A stretch of 64,000 nt of DNA, from positions 428,176-492,175 of the forward strand of contig CM038727.1 in assembly GCA_021613375.1 (NCBI GenBank). Reading direction: 5' to 3'. The DNA comes from Megaleporinus macrocephalus. Its lineage: Eukaryota; Chordata; Actinopteri; Characiformes; Anostomidae. The translations under genes and the position numbers were made by a program. Below, piece after piece: positions 12,893-25,371 of this stretch; positions within the stretch are counted from its first letter, which is position 1; the number at the start of each line of letters is the position of its first letter. Below the pieces are notes generated by a model. The model did not search any database. It had not been told where the DNA came from and was given only the letters and a program-made list of their open reading frames with translations.

Positions 12893-13828
12893 TTCTGTCT
12901 GTACTGTGTTGTGTTCTGTCTGTACTGTGTTGTGTTGTCTGTACTGTGTTGTGTTGTCTGTACTGTGTTGTGTTCTGTCTGTACTGTGTTGTGTTCTGTC
13001 TGTACTGTGTTGTGTTGTGTCTGTACTGTGTTGTGTTGTGTCTGTACTGTGTTGTGTTGTCTGTACTGTGTTGTGTTGTCTGTACTGTGTTGTGTTGTGT
13101 CTGTACTGTGTTGTGTTGTGTCTGTACTGTGTTGTGCTGTCTGTACTGTGTTGTGTTCTGTCTGTACTGTGTTGTGTTCTGTCTGTACTATGTTGTGTTG
13201 TCTGTACTGTGTTGTGTTGTGTCTGTACTGTGTTGTGTTGTCTGCACTGTGTTGTGTTGTGTCTGTACTGTGTTGTGTCTGTACTGTGTTGTGTTGCCTG
13301 TACTGTGTTGTGTTCTGTCTGTACTGTGTTGTGTTGTCTGTACTGTGTTGTGTTGTCTGTACTGTGTTGTGTTCTGTCTGTACTGTGTTATGTTGTCTGT
13401 ACTGTGTTGTGTTCTGTCTGTACTGTGTTGTGTTGTGTCTGTCCTGTGTTGTGTTCTGTCTGTCCTGTGTTGTGTTGTGTCTGTCCTGTGTTGTGTTCTG
13501 TCTGTACTGTGTTGTGTTGTGTTGTCTGTCCTGTGTTGTGTTCTGTCTGTACTGTGTTGTGTTCTGTCTGTACTGTGTTGTGTTGTGTTGTCTGTACTGT
13601 GTTGTGTTCTGTCTGTACTGTGTTGTGTTGTGTTGTCTGTACTGTGTTGTGTTCTGTCTGTCCTGTGTTGTGTTCTGTCTGTACTGTGTTGTGTTGTGTT
13701 GTCTGTACTGTGTTGTGTTCTGTCTGTACTGTGTTGTGTTGTGTTGTCTGTACTGTGTTGTGTTCTGTCTGTACTGTGTTGTGTTCTGTCTGTACTGTGT
13801 TATGTTGTGTTGTGTTGTCTTGTATGTA
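12893..13828. repeat. Minisatellite grown from LINE B 3' UTR
   Basis: About 45 units of 19-22 bp built on ctgtactgtgttgtgttctg. The founding sequence exists as a single copy in the intact LINE B 3' UTR at about 33846-33873. Length variants insert an extra tgtgt or replace actg with cctg. All three plus frames are open and give Cys/Leu/Val-rich ORFs, which I regard as spurious. Confidence 0.9.
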
Positions 13829-13924
13829 CTGTCTATGTTGCTCCATGGTTCTGGAGGAACGTTGTTTCGTTTCGCTGTGTACTCTGTATGTAGTTGAAAT
13901 GACAATAAAACCCACTTGACTTGA

Positions 13925-14130
13925 TAACAGCCCTCAGCTCCACTTTAGCGGTCCTGCTAAATCAGCTGGTTACTGAAGAACAGAGCGGAGACTAAACTGA
14001 GCCCTGAGAGACGCGTCTGATGTGAGACGTATAAAATCAGACAAACAGAGTCATCAGATCATTTACGACTTTAAAACGAGGCTAATTACGAGCGGGAAAT
14101 CAAACACGGACCGGATCAAAGAGCAGAGAG
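13925..14130. other. Short unique spacer between LINE fragment and 31-bp array
   Basis: The incidental ORF that runs through the next array starts in this spacer. No gene recognised. Confidence 0.4.
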
Positions 14131-17100
14131 CAGACCTCTATACCTCACCTACTACACATTCTACACCTCTATACCTCACCTACTACACATTCTACACCTC
14201 TATACCTCACCTACTACACATTCTACACCTCTATACCTCACCTACTACACATTCTACACCTCTATACCTCACTCACTACATTCTACACCTCTATACCTCA
14301 CCTACTACACATTCTACACCTCTATACCTCACCTACTACACATTCTACACCTCTATACCTCACCTACTACACATTCTACACCTCTATACCTCACCTACTA
14401 CACATTTTACACCTCTATACCTCACCTACTCTACATTCTACACCTCTATACCTCACCTACTACACATTCTACACCTCTATACCTCACCTACTACACATTC
14501 TACACCTCTATACCTCACCTACTACACATTCTACACCTCTATACCTCACCTACTACACATTCTACACCTCTATACCTCACCTACTACACATTCTACACCT
14601 CTATGCCTCACCTACTACACATTCTACACCTCTATACCTCACCTACTACACATTCTACACCTCTATACCTCACTTACTACACATTCTACACCTCTATACC
14701 TCACTTACTACACATTCTACACCTCTATACCTCACCTACTACACATTCTACACCTCTATACCTCACCTACTACACATTCTACACCTCTATACCTCACCTA
14801 CTACACATTCTACACCTCTATACCTCACCTACTACACATTCTACACCTCTATACCTCACCTACTACACATTCTACACCTCTATACCTCACTCACTACATT
14901 CTACACCTCTATACCTCACCTACTACACATTCTACACCTCTATACCTCACCTACTACACATTCTACACCTCTATACCTCACCTACTACACATTCTACACC
15001 TCTATACCTCACCTACTACACATTTTACACCTCTATACCTCACCTACTCTACATTCTACACCTCTATACCTCACCTACTACACATTCTACACCTCTATAC
15101 CTCACCTACTACACATTCTACACCTCTATACCTCACCTACTACACATTCTACACCTCTATACCTCACCTACTACACATTCTACACCTCTATACCTCACCT
15201 ACTACACATTCTACACCTCTATGCCTCACCTACTACACATTCTACACCTCTATACCTCACCTACTACACATTCTACACCTCTATACCTCACTTACTACAC
15301 ATTCTACACCTCTATACCTCACTTACTACACATTCTACACCTCTATACCTCACCTACTACACATTCTACACCTCTATACCTCACTTACTACATTCTACAC
15401 CTCTATACCTCACTTACTACACATCCTACACCTCTATACCTCACCTACTACACATTCTACACCTCTATACCTCACTTATTACACATTCTACACCTCTATA
15501 CCTCACCTACTACACATTCTACACCTCTATCCTCACCTACTACACATTCTACACCTCTATACCTCACCTACTACACATTCTACACCTCTATACCTCACCT
15601 ACTACTCATTTCTACACCTCTATACCCACTTTACTACACATTCTACACCTCTATACCTCACCTACTACACATTCTACACCTCTATACCTCACCTACTACA
15701 CATTCTACACCTCTATACCTCACTTACTACACATTCTACACCTCTATACCTCACCTACTACACATTCTACACCTCTATACTTCACTTACTACATTCTACA
15801 CCTCTATACCTCACCTACTACACATTCTACACCTCTATACCTCACTTACTACACATTCTACACCGCTATACCTCACCTACTACACATTCTACACCTCTAT
15901 ACCTCACCTACTACACATTCTACACCTCTATACCTCACACTTACTACACATTCTACACATCTATACCTCACCTACTACACATTCTACACCTCTATACCTC
16001 ACTTACTACACATTCTACACCTCTATACCTCACCTACTACACATTCTACACCTCTATACCTCACTTACTACATTCTACACCTCTATACCTCACCTACTAC
16101 ACATTCTACACCTCTATACCTCACCTACTACACATTCTACACCTCTATACCTCACTTACTACACATTCTACACCTCTATACCTCACCTACTACACATTCT
16201 ACACCTCTATACCTCACTTACTACACATTCTACACCTCTATACCTCACCTACTACACATTCTACACCTCTATACCTCACCTACTACACATTCTACACCTC
16301 TATACCTCACCTACTACACATTCTACACCTCTATACCTCACCTTACTACACATTCTACACCTCTATACCTCACCTACTACACATTCTACACCTCTATACC
16401 TCACTACTACACATTCTACACCTCTATACCTCACCTACTACACATTATACACCTCTATACCTCACTTACTACATTCTACACCTCTATACCTCACCTACTA
16501 CACATTCTACACCTCTATACCTCACCTACTACACATTCTACACCTCTATACCTCACTTACTACACATTCTACACCTCTATACCTCACCTACTACACATTC
16601 TACACCCTCTATACCTCACATACTACACATTCTACACCTCTATACCTCACCTACTACACATTCTACACCTCTATACCTCACCTACTACACATTCTACACC
16701 TCTATACCTCACCTACTACACATTCTACACCTCTATACCTCACCTACTACACATTCTACACCTCTATACCTCACTTACTACACATTCTACACCTCTATAC
16801 CTCACCTACTACACATTCTACACCTCTATACCTCACTTACTACACATTCTACACCTCTATACCTCACCTACTACACATTATACACCTCTATACCTCACTT
16901 ACTACATTCTACACCTCTATACCTCACCTACTACACATTCTACACCTCTATACCCTCACTTACTACACATTCTACACCTCTATACCTCACCTACTACACA
17001 TTCTACACCTCTATACCTCACCTACTACACATTCTACACCTCTATACCTCACTTACTACACATTCTACACCTCTATACCTCACCTACTACACATTCTACA

Positions 17101-18262
17101 CCTCTATACCTCACTTACTACACATTCTACACCTCTATACCTCACCTACTACACATTCTACACCTCTATACCTCACCTACTACACATTCTACACCTCTAT
17201 ACCTCACCTACTACACATTCTACACCTCTATACCTCACTTACTACATTCTACACCTCTATACCTCACCTACTACACATTCTACACCTCTATACCTCACTT
17301 ATTACACATTCTACACCTCTATACCTCACCTACTACACATTCTACACCTCTATACCTCACCTACTACACATTCTACACCTCTATACCTCACTTACTACAT
17401 TCTACACCTCTATACCTCACCTACTACACATTCTACACCTCTATACCTCACTTATTACACATTCTACACCTCTATACCTCACCTACTACACATTCTACAC
17501 CTCTATACCTCACCTACTACACATTCTACACCTCTATACCTCACCTACTACACATTCTACACCTCTATACCTCACTTACTACACATTCTACACCTCTATA
17601 CCTCACTTACTACATTCTACACCTCTATACCTCACCTACTACACATTCTACACCTCTATACCTCACCTACTACACATTCTACACCTCTATACCTCACCTA
17701 CTACACATTCTACACCTCTATACCTCACTTACTACATTCTACACCTCTATACCTCACCTACTACACATTCTACACCCTCTATACCTCACTTATTACACAT
17801 TCTACACCTCTATACCTCACCTACTACACATTCTACACCTCTATACCTCACCTACTACACATTCTACACCTCTATACCTCACTTACTACACATTCTACAC
17901 CTCTATACCTCACCTACTACACATTCTACACCTCTATACCTCACCTACTCTACATTCTACACCTCTATACCTCACCTACTACACATTCTACACCTCTATA
18001 CCTCACCTACTACACATTCTACACCTCTATACCTCACCTACTACACATTCTACACCTCTACACCTCACCTACTACACATCCTACACCTCTATACCTCACC
18101 TACTACACATTCTACACCTCTATACCTCACTTACTACACATTCTACACCTCTATACCTCACCTACTACACATTCTACACCTCTATACCTCACCTACTACA
18201 CATTCTACACCTCTATACCTCACCTACTACACATTCTACACCTCTATACCTTTCTATACCTC
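14131..18262. repeat. 31-bp minisatellite, about 133 copies
   Basis: The unit contains ctatacctcacctactacac followed by attctacacct. The 31-bp period is not divisible by three, so a frame reads a 31-residue super-repeat. Because the unit lacks plus-strand stops, ORFs of 1461 and 1239 codons run through it. Shortened 27-28-bp units (for example near 14264 and 14882) and a variant ctatgcctca at about 14602 and 15220 mark a block of about 618 bp duplicated in tandem. Around 15530-15640 several units carry single-base indels. I treat the ORFs as artefacts. Confidence 0.95.
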
Positions 18263-18269
18263 TTTCTAT

Positions 18270-18500
18270 ACCAGCTTTATTTTCGAGTGTCCTCGGCTGT
18301 GTTCGGATCGTTGTCTTGCTGAAACGTCCACATTCGTTTCATCCTCATCGTCCTGCCAACAGGTTTTTATCAAGAAGGTCTTTGTACGCTTTTCCTTCCA
18401 TCAGTGATACGATGCGTGTCATCGCCCACCTTCTACACCTTCGTGTACCGAAACAGCCCGACTGCTTTACCACCGGGTCCAGACCAGTACGTACTAAAAT
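18270..18500 (-). pseudogene. Tc1/mariner-like transposase relic
   Basis: Reading leftward, the minus strand encodes a GCFG motif, then SLMEGKAYKDLLDKNLL, then WTFQQDNDPNTAEDTRK and a stop. In Tc1-like DDE transposases the corresponding order is a VWGCF motif, an xGKxNxxxYxxxLxxNL stretch and the FQQDNDPKHTA motif that holds the second catalytic Asp. The Lys-His after DNDP is reduced to Asn here and the frame stops soon after, so this is a dead internal fragment. No terminal inverted repeats were found, because the 31-bp array abuts it on the left. Assignment to Tc1-like elements is firm from the motif order; the exact family is unknown. Confidence 0.75.
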
Positions 18501-18585
18501 GGGAGATTTCAGACACAGCATCCGTCTCAAGTCAGAGAATTAATAATTAATAAACACACAAACGATTGACTAGTTAAACCTTTAG

Positions 18586-18599
18586 TTAAATTATTTATT
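18586..18599. repeat. Left target-site duplication of L1-like element
   Basis: The 14-mer ttaaattatttatt is repeated exactly at 23792-23805, and the two copies bracket the LINE sequence. Confidence 0.75.
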
Positions 18600-18779
18600 G
18601 TTGTTAATATCTGTTTATTGAGAAGCATAGTATGAATAATGCACAACATGCTGCATCCTAGTACTGTTACTTCAGATTTTAAATTACAAAAACAAAGACA
18701 GGACGACAACAATCAACAACAACACACATCCAACCCCAACCCCCCCTCCCCACCGCTGCAAGCATCCAACCAAACCCCC

Positions 18780-21700
18780 TCAATTGTCTTTCAAGTAGGA
18801 AATAAATGGGCCGCATAGTTTTTCAAAAATGGCCAGTTTGTTTTTCAAAATATATTGTATTCTCTTTAGATGTAGCATACATGTTAGTTCAGCTAACCAT
18901 ATATTAAACGTGGGTGCTTCCTGTTTTTTCCAGAAGGACAAAACTACTTTTTTTGCCACAATAAGTGCGTAATCAAGTAGGGTAACCGGGGCACTACTCA
19001 GCACCCTCGGTCCCAAAAACACCCCAAATATAATCAACACTGGGTCAGGGTTCAAATCAACCTTCAGAAAATTAGACATGCTTTTAAATATATCTTTCCA
19101 GCATTTCTCTAATTTGGGACATACAGCATAGCTATGCAACAGTGTGGCTTCTGCTACTTCACATGTATTACACATGGGAGAGAACTCAGGGAAGAAAGTG
19201 TGTACCTTTAACCTACAGTAATGTAACCCATGTAGGATTTTAAATTGAATTAGACGGTGTCGCGCATTAATGGAACGTGTATGTATAGCCTCAAGACTCT
19301 CTTCCCAAGTTTCCCTAGACAGTTGGACCCCCAATTCTTCTTCCCAAGCTGCCTTTATTACTTCAGATGATGGAAGGCTGTGTGTTAACAAATAGTCATA
19401 ACAGTGACTTAATTGTGTATCTGAACTAGTGTTCATTTCCAGTAGTGTGTCCAATTTATTTGGGTTTGTTGAACTGAAATTAGTAATGTGTCTTCACACA
19501 TAATCTCTGATTTGGAGATATCTAAAGAAATTGGCATTTGGAAGACCAAATTTACCCTGCAGTTGCTGAAAAGATGCAAAGACCCCATCGACATACAAAT
19601 CTCCAATTTTTTGGATCCCTAAATTATTCCAGCATTCAAAAGCTTTATCTAAAGTTGATGGAACAGAGGATGGGTTATTTAAAATGGGTGTTAGCAAAGA
19701 TCACTAATTTCACTAATACTAAAGTAATGTTTAATCTGCTTCCAAATACAGATTGTATTCGTAATGATAGGATTGAAACTATAATAAGATTTGTGAATTG
19801 AAGTGGGAGATAGGATAATTGATCCAATACTATATGGCTGACAATCTTCTCTTTCCATTTCCAACCAATCACACATCCCTGCATTATCATTGTTCCAAAA
19901 TCTTATAAAATGAATATTTACTGCCCAGTAGTAAAGCATGAAATTTGGAAGGGCAAGGCCTGCGGATTTTGTGCTTTTACAAAGATGGGCCATCTTTATC
20001 CTATGAGTCTTCTAGTTCCATATAAAATTTAATATGGTAGAGTTTAGGTTTTTCCAAAATGATTTAGGGATAAATACTGGTAATCGTTGGAGAAGATATA
20101 GTATTTGAGGTAAGAAAAACATTTTAATGGCGTTCACTCTGACCAGGAGTGATATTGGCAATCATATTCTTAGCAAATAATGCACTGTACTGTTTAGTCA
20201 CTGTAATTCCCAAATAGGTAAATTCATCAGACACCCTTTTAAAAGGTAGACTTTGGAGGAAACTTAAATCTACAGTCCCTATAGACATTAGATCACTCTT
20301 TCCCCAGTTAATTTTATATCCTGAGAAGGTACCAAATAAGTCAATTAACTTGAGTAGCACTGGCAAAGACTCTGCAGGACGTGTTATATACAGAAGTATA
20401 TCATCAGCATATAAGGAAATTTGATTTGTAGTGTAAACTGTATTATAACCGTAGATATCTGGGTGTAATCGAATAGTCTCTGCTAAAGGTTCAACAGCCA
20501 ATGCAAACAACATTGGACTGAGTACACAGCCTTGTCTGGTTCCTCTGAACAATCTAAACTGTGGAGAAATGGCTGAATTAGTGAGTGTTCAAGCTGTAGG
20601 GTTGCAGTTTAGTAGTTTAATCCATTAAATAAATATCTCTCCCAGTTTAAATTTCTTCAGCACTGAAAACAGATAGCACCACTCAATGCAATCAAATGCC
20701 TTTTCAGCGTCAAGTGACATTCCTACCAGATCTTCTCCAGGTAGACGCTTAGAGTATATAATATCATAAAGTCGTCTAAGGTTAAACGCTGAGGCCCTAT
20801 TGGGTATAAATCCTGTTTGATCAGGGTGTATTAAGCGATCCATAAACGGGCTGAGTCTTCTAGAAAGGGATTTGGCTAAAAATTTTTGATCCGAATTCAA
20901 CAGAGAGATGGGTTTATATGATCTCACTTCCTCTGGATCTTTGCCCTTTTTGGGTATTACAATAACAACAGCTTCATTTAGTGTAGATGGCAGAGTATCA
21001 GTAAATGAATGATTATACATCTTACATAAATATGGGGCCAGCAGGTTACTGAATTTCTTATAAAATTCATTACAGAAGCCGTCTAGACCAGGCGATTTAC
21101 CAGCTTTGAGAGTTTTGATAGATTCCACAATTTCTTCACTTGTTATCTCTGCATTCATCTGTTTACGATCCTTCCGGCTCAGGGTAGGAAGTTTACAACC
21201 ATCCAGGAAGTCCTGCACCGGAGACAGAGATGACTTGTTTTCGGACGTGTACAAAGCCTTATAGTACTCCAAAAATATTTGGTTTATATCAGCATGTGAT
21301 ACGAGCATTTCCCCTGAATCTGATTTAATTTTATGTATGACACGATCATTTTCTAATTTTCGTAATTGACTAGCTAACAATTTATGTGGTTTATCACCAA
21401 ATTCAAGATGTTTTTGTTTAACGTACAAAAATGCCTTACCTATTTTGGCTTAATTTATTAAGTTTATATTTCAGTCTGAGTTTTTCCTCAGATGGATGTT
21501 CTGCATTCTCCTTATCCAGTTTGTATATTCGCTCTTCCAGAACTTTTTGTTCTATCAAATCACTTTTCCTACAGAACGCTTGATAAGAGATGATACAACC
21601 TCTCAAGTAGGCTTTAAACGCTTCCCATAGAATCTTAGGAGAGATGTTGGGAGTATCATTAGTCTCAACATAAAAAGCAATCTGCGTTTGAAGATATTCA

Positions 21701-22325
21701 CACATTTTCTCATCTAAGAGTATCTGCGGATTCATTCTCCACATTCGTTGTGGCCTATTAGCTTTGCACATTTTTAATGAGAATGTAACAGGGCAGTGAT
21801 CAGAAATAGTAATTGCACGGTATTCAAAATTATTTATATGGGGTATCAGCCTTCCATCAACCAAAAAATAATTCAATCAATTTAAGTATACACATTATGC
21901 ACTGACGAGTGATATGAATACTCTCTAGCTACAGGGTTTAGTAGTCTCCAGACATCCGGAACATTCATATTATTATTTATTCTTAATAATTATTCTTAAT
22001 AAAAGTTTTCAGCACTGTGCATGCAGCTGAATCAGGAACTCTACAACTTGAAGATTTATCCATTAATTGGTCCAACACAAAATTAGTCACCTCCAATTAT
22101 CAAATTTTTAACAGGGAAGGTAGAGTGAAATACATGTCCTATCCATTCAGACTTGAGTTTAAGATAAGAATCGTTTTTTAAATGAGTTTCCTGTAAAAAT
22201 ATTATGTCTGCTGACAGATTTTTCAACTTTGAAAGTTCTCCCCTCTTTACTGGGTCATTAAGTCCCCTGACATTCCAGGAAGCAAACTGAAGCTCTAGCT
22301 TTTCACTATCCTTGGCACCCGCCAT
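18780..22325 (-). pseudogene. L1-like ORF2: endonuclease and reverse transcriptase, broken
   Basis: ORF2 of this class encodes a nicking endonuclease and a reverse transcriptase that copy the element RNA at the target site. Visible in order: endonuclease start FASWNVRGLNDPVKR with LQETH (about 22290-22180), the IIGGD segment ending at 22083, the SDHCPV catalytic region near 21800, RT motifs SPGLDGF and PKKGKDPEEVRSYKPISLLN (about 21100-20900), TGFIPNR near 20810, SLDAEKAFDCIEW near 20690, GTRQGCVLSP near 20520, and YADD at 20400-20411. A C-terminal region with a CNTCE-type Cys motif ends at 18780. The coding sequence is split into at least seven pieces in different frames (breaks near 22083, 21430, 20600, 20120, 19690 and 19460), so no functional enzyme can be made. 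Confidence 0.85.
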
Positions 22326-22821
22326 TTTTCCATTTACTCACAAAGTATAGGTTCAGCCGATACATGCAGCAGCCCATCCCACACCCTCCTGTAATCCCAT
22401 ACATAGAAACGTAAACAGACAACATGTCTAGCTGACAGTCTAACAAGGCTACAGCGCGACTATCTAAACCTACAAAAGTTAGTATCCCTCTAACTATAAT
22501 CCCCAAAATCTTAAAAGTAAGTGTAGCTGGGCAGTTAACGGATTAACTTAATAAGCACAGCTGTGATCAAAAACAAATCTGCATACATAAATTTTAGACA
22601 GTCCAAGTGCAGTGTATGTCCGTGTAATTCTATTAAACCCAAAATAAAGAACCCTCTGCAACATGCATGAAATAATGTATAAAAATCACCTGTAATGGGC
22701 ACATCAAACCTGGAGCATTTCCCTTCCACTTCTGTCTAATACACAGCGTTACAAGTAAAGTTAATTTACAAAACTGACAGTAACCCTTTAGTAAGAGTAA
22801 CACGAGGCTTGAAGCCTTAAC

Positions 22822-23688
22822 TTAACTTTCTTCTTCAGTTCCGAAATGATGCTTGGCATATTGGAGGGCTTCCGATGGGTCGGTAAATACTGATTCCGTG
22901 CCGTTGTACGTCACCCGGAGTCTCGCCGGGTAGAGGAGTCCGAAACACACTCCCGGTTTATCCCGAAGGATGGCTCTGACAGGGGTGGAGGCTGCTCGCC
23001 TCTTTACCACTTCAGTTGGAAAATCCCTGAAGATCTGTACCCGTTGGCCTTGAAAGTTCAGATTCTTAGCCAGTGCAGCTTTACGCTCGTTGCAGTAGTG
23101 CACTCTCAGAATGGTGTGTCTTGGTGGGGCACCATCCAGGGGACACGTGTGAAGTGCTCTGTGTGCCCGGTCGATGCCCCAGTACCTCCTTTAGTAAATT
23201 CGCCGCAACCTGGCTGGTCTTTTGGCCGAGCTCTTTCTCTTCCTTAACGCCGGAAATTCTTCAATTCTGTCTTTTAGAACGACCTTCCAAGTCCATGCAC
23301 TTCTCCGTAAGTTGTTCCACTTGGACACGGAGACGTTTTACCGTTGACTCAGTGCCCGTGTTCGTCGTCCGCGAGGCAGAGTCCGTTAGACTGGTTAACG
23401 TTTTATCATCAGTGTTAGGCTAGCACATTCTGCCTGTTTCTTCTCTCAGTGCTGACATTCACCTCTGCGTGTGTTCAGTTCTGCGGAGATTCTCTTGTCA
23501 ATTTTACTGCAAATTTCTGTTTTACTGGATTGCATTTCTGAACGGAGTGATTCAATGGCCGCTAGTACAACATTAGCGTTAGTCTCCGCCGATGCTTCCT
23601 GTTGCTGCCCCTCACGCGAGCCCGCGGTCGCAGCACGGCCTGTTTCTTCGGTTGTTTCTGTCTTCGGATTACCTCTCGTTACCGGCAC
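22822..23688 (-). pseudogene. L1-like ORF1: RNA-binding protein, broken
   Basis: ORF1 proteins of L1-type elements are trimeric RNA chaperones that coat the element RNA. The N-terminal piece (23446-23688) is polar, with a likely coiled-coil stretch AAIESLRSEMQSSKTEI. The C-terminal piece (22822-23103) has the family pattern CNERKAAL, then RVQIFRDFPTEVVKRR, then GLLYPARLRVTYNG and a closing DPSEAL, as in the L1 ORF1 C-terminal domain. The middle (about 23104-23445) is shifted out of frame. The N-terminal start is uncertain. Confidence 0.8.
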
Positions 23689-23791
23689 TCTGTGTATTTT
23701 ACTTGTTCAAGTCAAAAAAACTTCACTTCTAAAGTGCGTTATTACTCTGTTTGCTAAACCGACTTCCCACTTCGAGGTTTGCTAGACCTCA

Positions 23792-23805
23792 TTAAATTAT
23801 TTATT
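23792..23805. repeat. Right target-site duplication of L1-like element
   Basis: Exact 14-bp match to 18586-18599, immediately outside the 5' end of the minus-strand element. Confidence 0.75.
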
Positions 23806-24309
23806 AATTAAAGATTTATTCGTTCTGTGTGTAGAGAAATACAGTGGCCTAATAAGTCCTGACTAAGAGGAGCAGTGGTTTGAGAGTGGACGACGCTGTA
23901 AACGTGTTTTTTTTATCTGAAAATTTTTCCAATCTTAAACTTGATCTGTTTATTTAGTTTTATTGATGAGTTTAAAAGAGAAGTACAGTAGTAGGTCAGT
24001 CCTGGTGAAGAATAGAGGTCAGCTAATCGATTTATTTTCATTTACACGCCGTATTTAAAGTGAGCCCATGAACCAGTTCTGCTATTAGAGCTTGACTTAG
24101 ACAAGACTACACGCTGTCTGACTCATTCTGGTAGCTCAACGTGATACACTGTTAATTCACATCTTTCTTCATGCGCAGCGTCTCTTATTAACACTCAGAG
24201 AGATCATCATCTGCTGCATCTGCCCGTGTCAATGTTCTAGAAATCATCACAAACTCATATCACTGGATTTTGAAGATAATGGAGAAGAAGTAGTTCCTAT
24301 TAAACAACT
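23806..24309. other. Unique AT-rich stretch, nothing recognised
   Basis: No ORF of note, tandem repeat or known element seen. Confidence 0.4.
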
Positions 24310-24704
24310 GAATTACTGTACCATCCAGATCCACCAGCATTGAGGGACAGTTTCAGCTCCGCCCACTTTACATAAAGCCTCAGTCAGAGACTGCCTCAGT
24401 CATACACTGCCTCTATCTGTGCAGCTTCTAAAGCTTCGCCATCCAGATTTCAAACAGAGACTCTTTTCTTTGGTGTTTAGTTTAAACTGTAAATACTGTT
24501 TGATCAGAGGAGGACGGGTCTCCGCTTGTGAGTCTGGTTCCTCCCAAGGTTTCTTCCTCCAGTCTGAGGGAGGTGTTCTTGCCACTGTTGCCTCTGTCTT
24601 GCTCACTCGGGGGTATATGTTGTAACTGTCTGTTTTCAAAACTCTGTAAAGCTGCTTTGAGACAACATCGATATAAAAAGCTACACAAATAAACTTGACT
24701 TGAT
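24310..24704 (+). mobile_element. Solo 3' tail of LINE A
   Basis: Matches the last roughly 400 bp of the L2-like LINE A 3' end (copies at 34360-34763 and 49745-50176), including ctggttcctcccaaggtttc, ctctgtaaagctgctttgag and a closing cttgacttga tail. It is 5' truncated with no coding sequence, and more diverged than the two larger copies. The ORFs over it on both strands are shadows. Confidence 0.85.
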
Positions 24705-25371
24705 CTGATTACAGGCGTGCTCACACCGCCGGCACAGAGTCTAACAGGCCTTCGTCCACTCAGCACCGCCGGTCACCACTGGGTTATGGAAGGGATGCTG
24801 TAGAGGGCTCTGAGAGGAAGGGGACAGAGTGGACATGAGTGTGGACTTGGGCTGCAGATCTAGTGTTTTTAGTGTCTGCTGCAGATCTAGCTCACACACA
24901 GATTTCATCACCAGTTACCCTCCCAGCAACACTGCAGATACCTCCTACAGCGCAGATCCACAGGTCACCAGGTCTGGAGGTGGGTCTTACTGTAGTTACT
25001 TCTCTGGAGATGACTTTGGACTGGACACCATTACGACACCAGAACTATGAAGAAAACACTTCAGTAGACCATCGAGACCAAACTACCACAACTGCTTAGA
25101 CATACCTCACACTCTGTCACCGTGAAACAAATCACCTGGAAAGGTGCGTCCACCAGTGTGGAAGTGAAACATCAGCATTTCCCTTCAGGAAGCTGATCTC
25201 TGACCGATTACCTGCACGACTAGTAATCAGACACGACATTCAGAATCTTTCACTCTGAACCTCAAACTCTGTTCTTCAGATACAAATCCTGCTTTTACAG
25301 AAGAGGGAGAATAAACGGGCCGAGCTCCAAAATTCTACACTGTTCCGTAACAGACTGGTTAATATTTACAC
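24705..25371. other. Unique stretch, no gene recognised
   Basis: Short overlapping ORFs at 24829-25099 resemble nothing I know and show no splice or codon evidence. Confidence 0.35.

Larger units (their letters stand above)
12530..13924 (+). mobile_element. 3' fragment of CR1/Rex1-like LINE (LINE B copy 3)
   Basis: The plus strand encodes the last ORF2 residues ([14 protein letters not shown], then [10 protein letters not shown] and a stop at about 12627), matching the end of LINE B at 33628-33701. The 3' UTR landmarks follow in order: aaaaaaagggaagcattttt near 12873, the ctgtactgtgttgtgttgtc segment, and the final ggaacgttgtttcg to aatgacaataaaacccactt stretch ending at 13924. Between these landmarks a CT microsatellite and a long minisatellite have grown, and about 90 bp of normal UTR is missing after gcatttttt. 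Sequence upstream of 12530 does not align by eye with LINE B and may belong to a related family. The fragment is 5' truncated and inactive. Confidence 0.85.
18600..23791 (-). mobile_element. L1/Tx1-like LINE, structurally full length, inactive
   Basis: About 5.2 kb on the minus strand. Order from 5' (right) to 3' (left): short 5' UTR, ORF1 with L1-type C-terminal domain, ORF2 with AP-type endonuclease, reverse transcriptase and C-terminal region, then a short 3' UTR. Exact 14-bp direct repeats flank it, which supports a complete insertion by target-primed reverse transcription. Multiple frameshifts and stops split both ORFs. The 3' end is A-rich but has no long poly(A) tail. Assignment to the L1/Tx1 group rests on the ORF1 type and on the RT signature GTRQGCVLSP with SLYADD. 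Confidence 0.85.

Noticed and set aside
12641..13919. Cys/Val/Leu-rich ORFs as a metallothionein- or keratin-associated-like protein
   Set aside because: All three plus frames are open, the unit traces to a LINE 3' UTR, and one end is a CT microsatellite.
24419..24766. ORFs over the LINE A tail on both strands
   Set aside because: The same sequence recurs at 34.5, 50.0 and 56.9 kb as a non-coding 3' tail; the ORFs are incidental.
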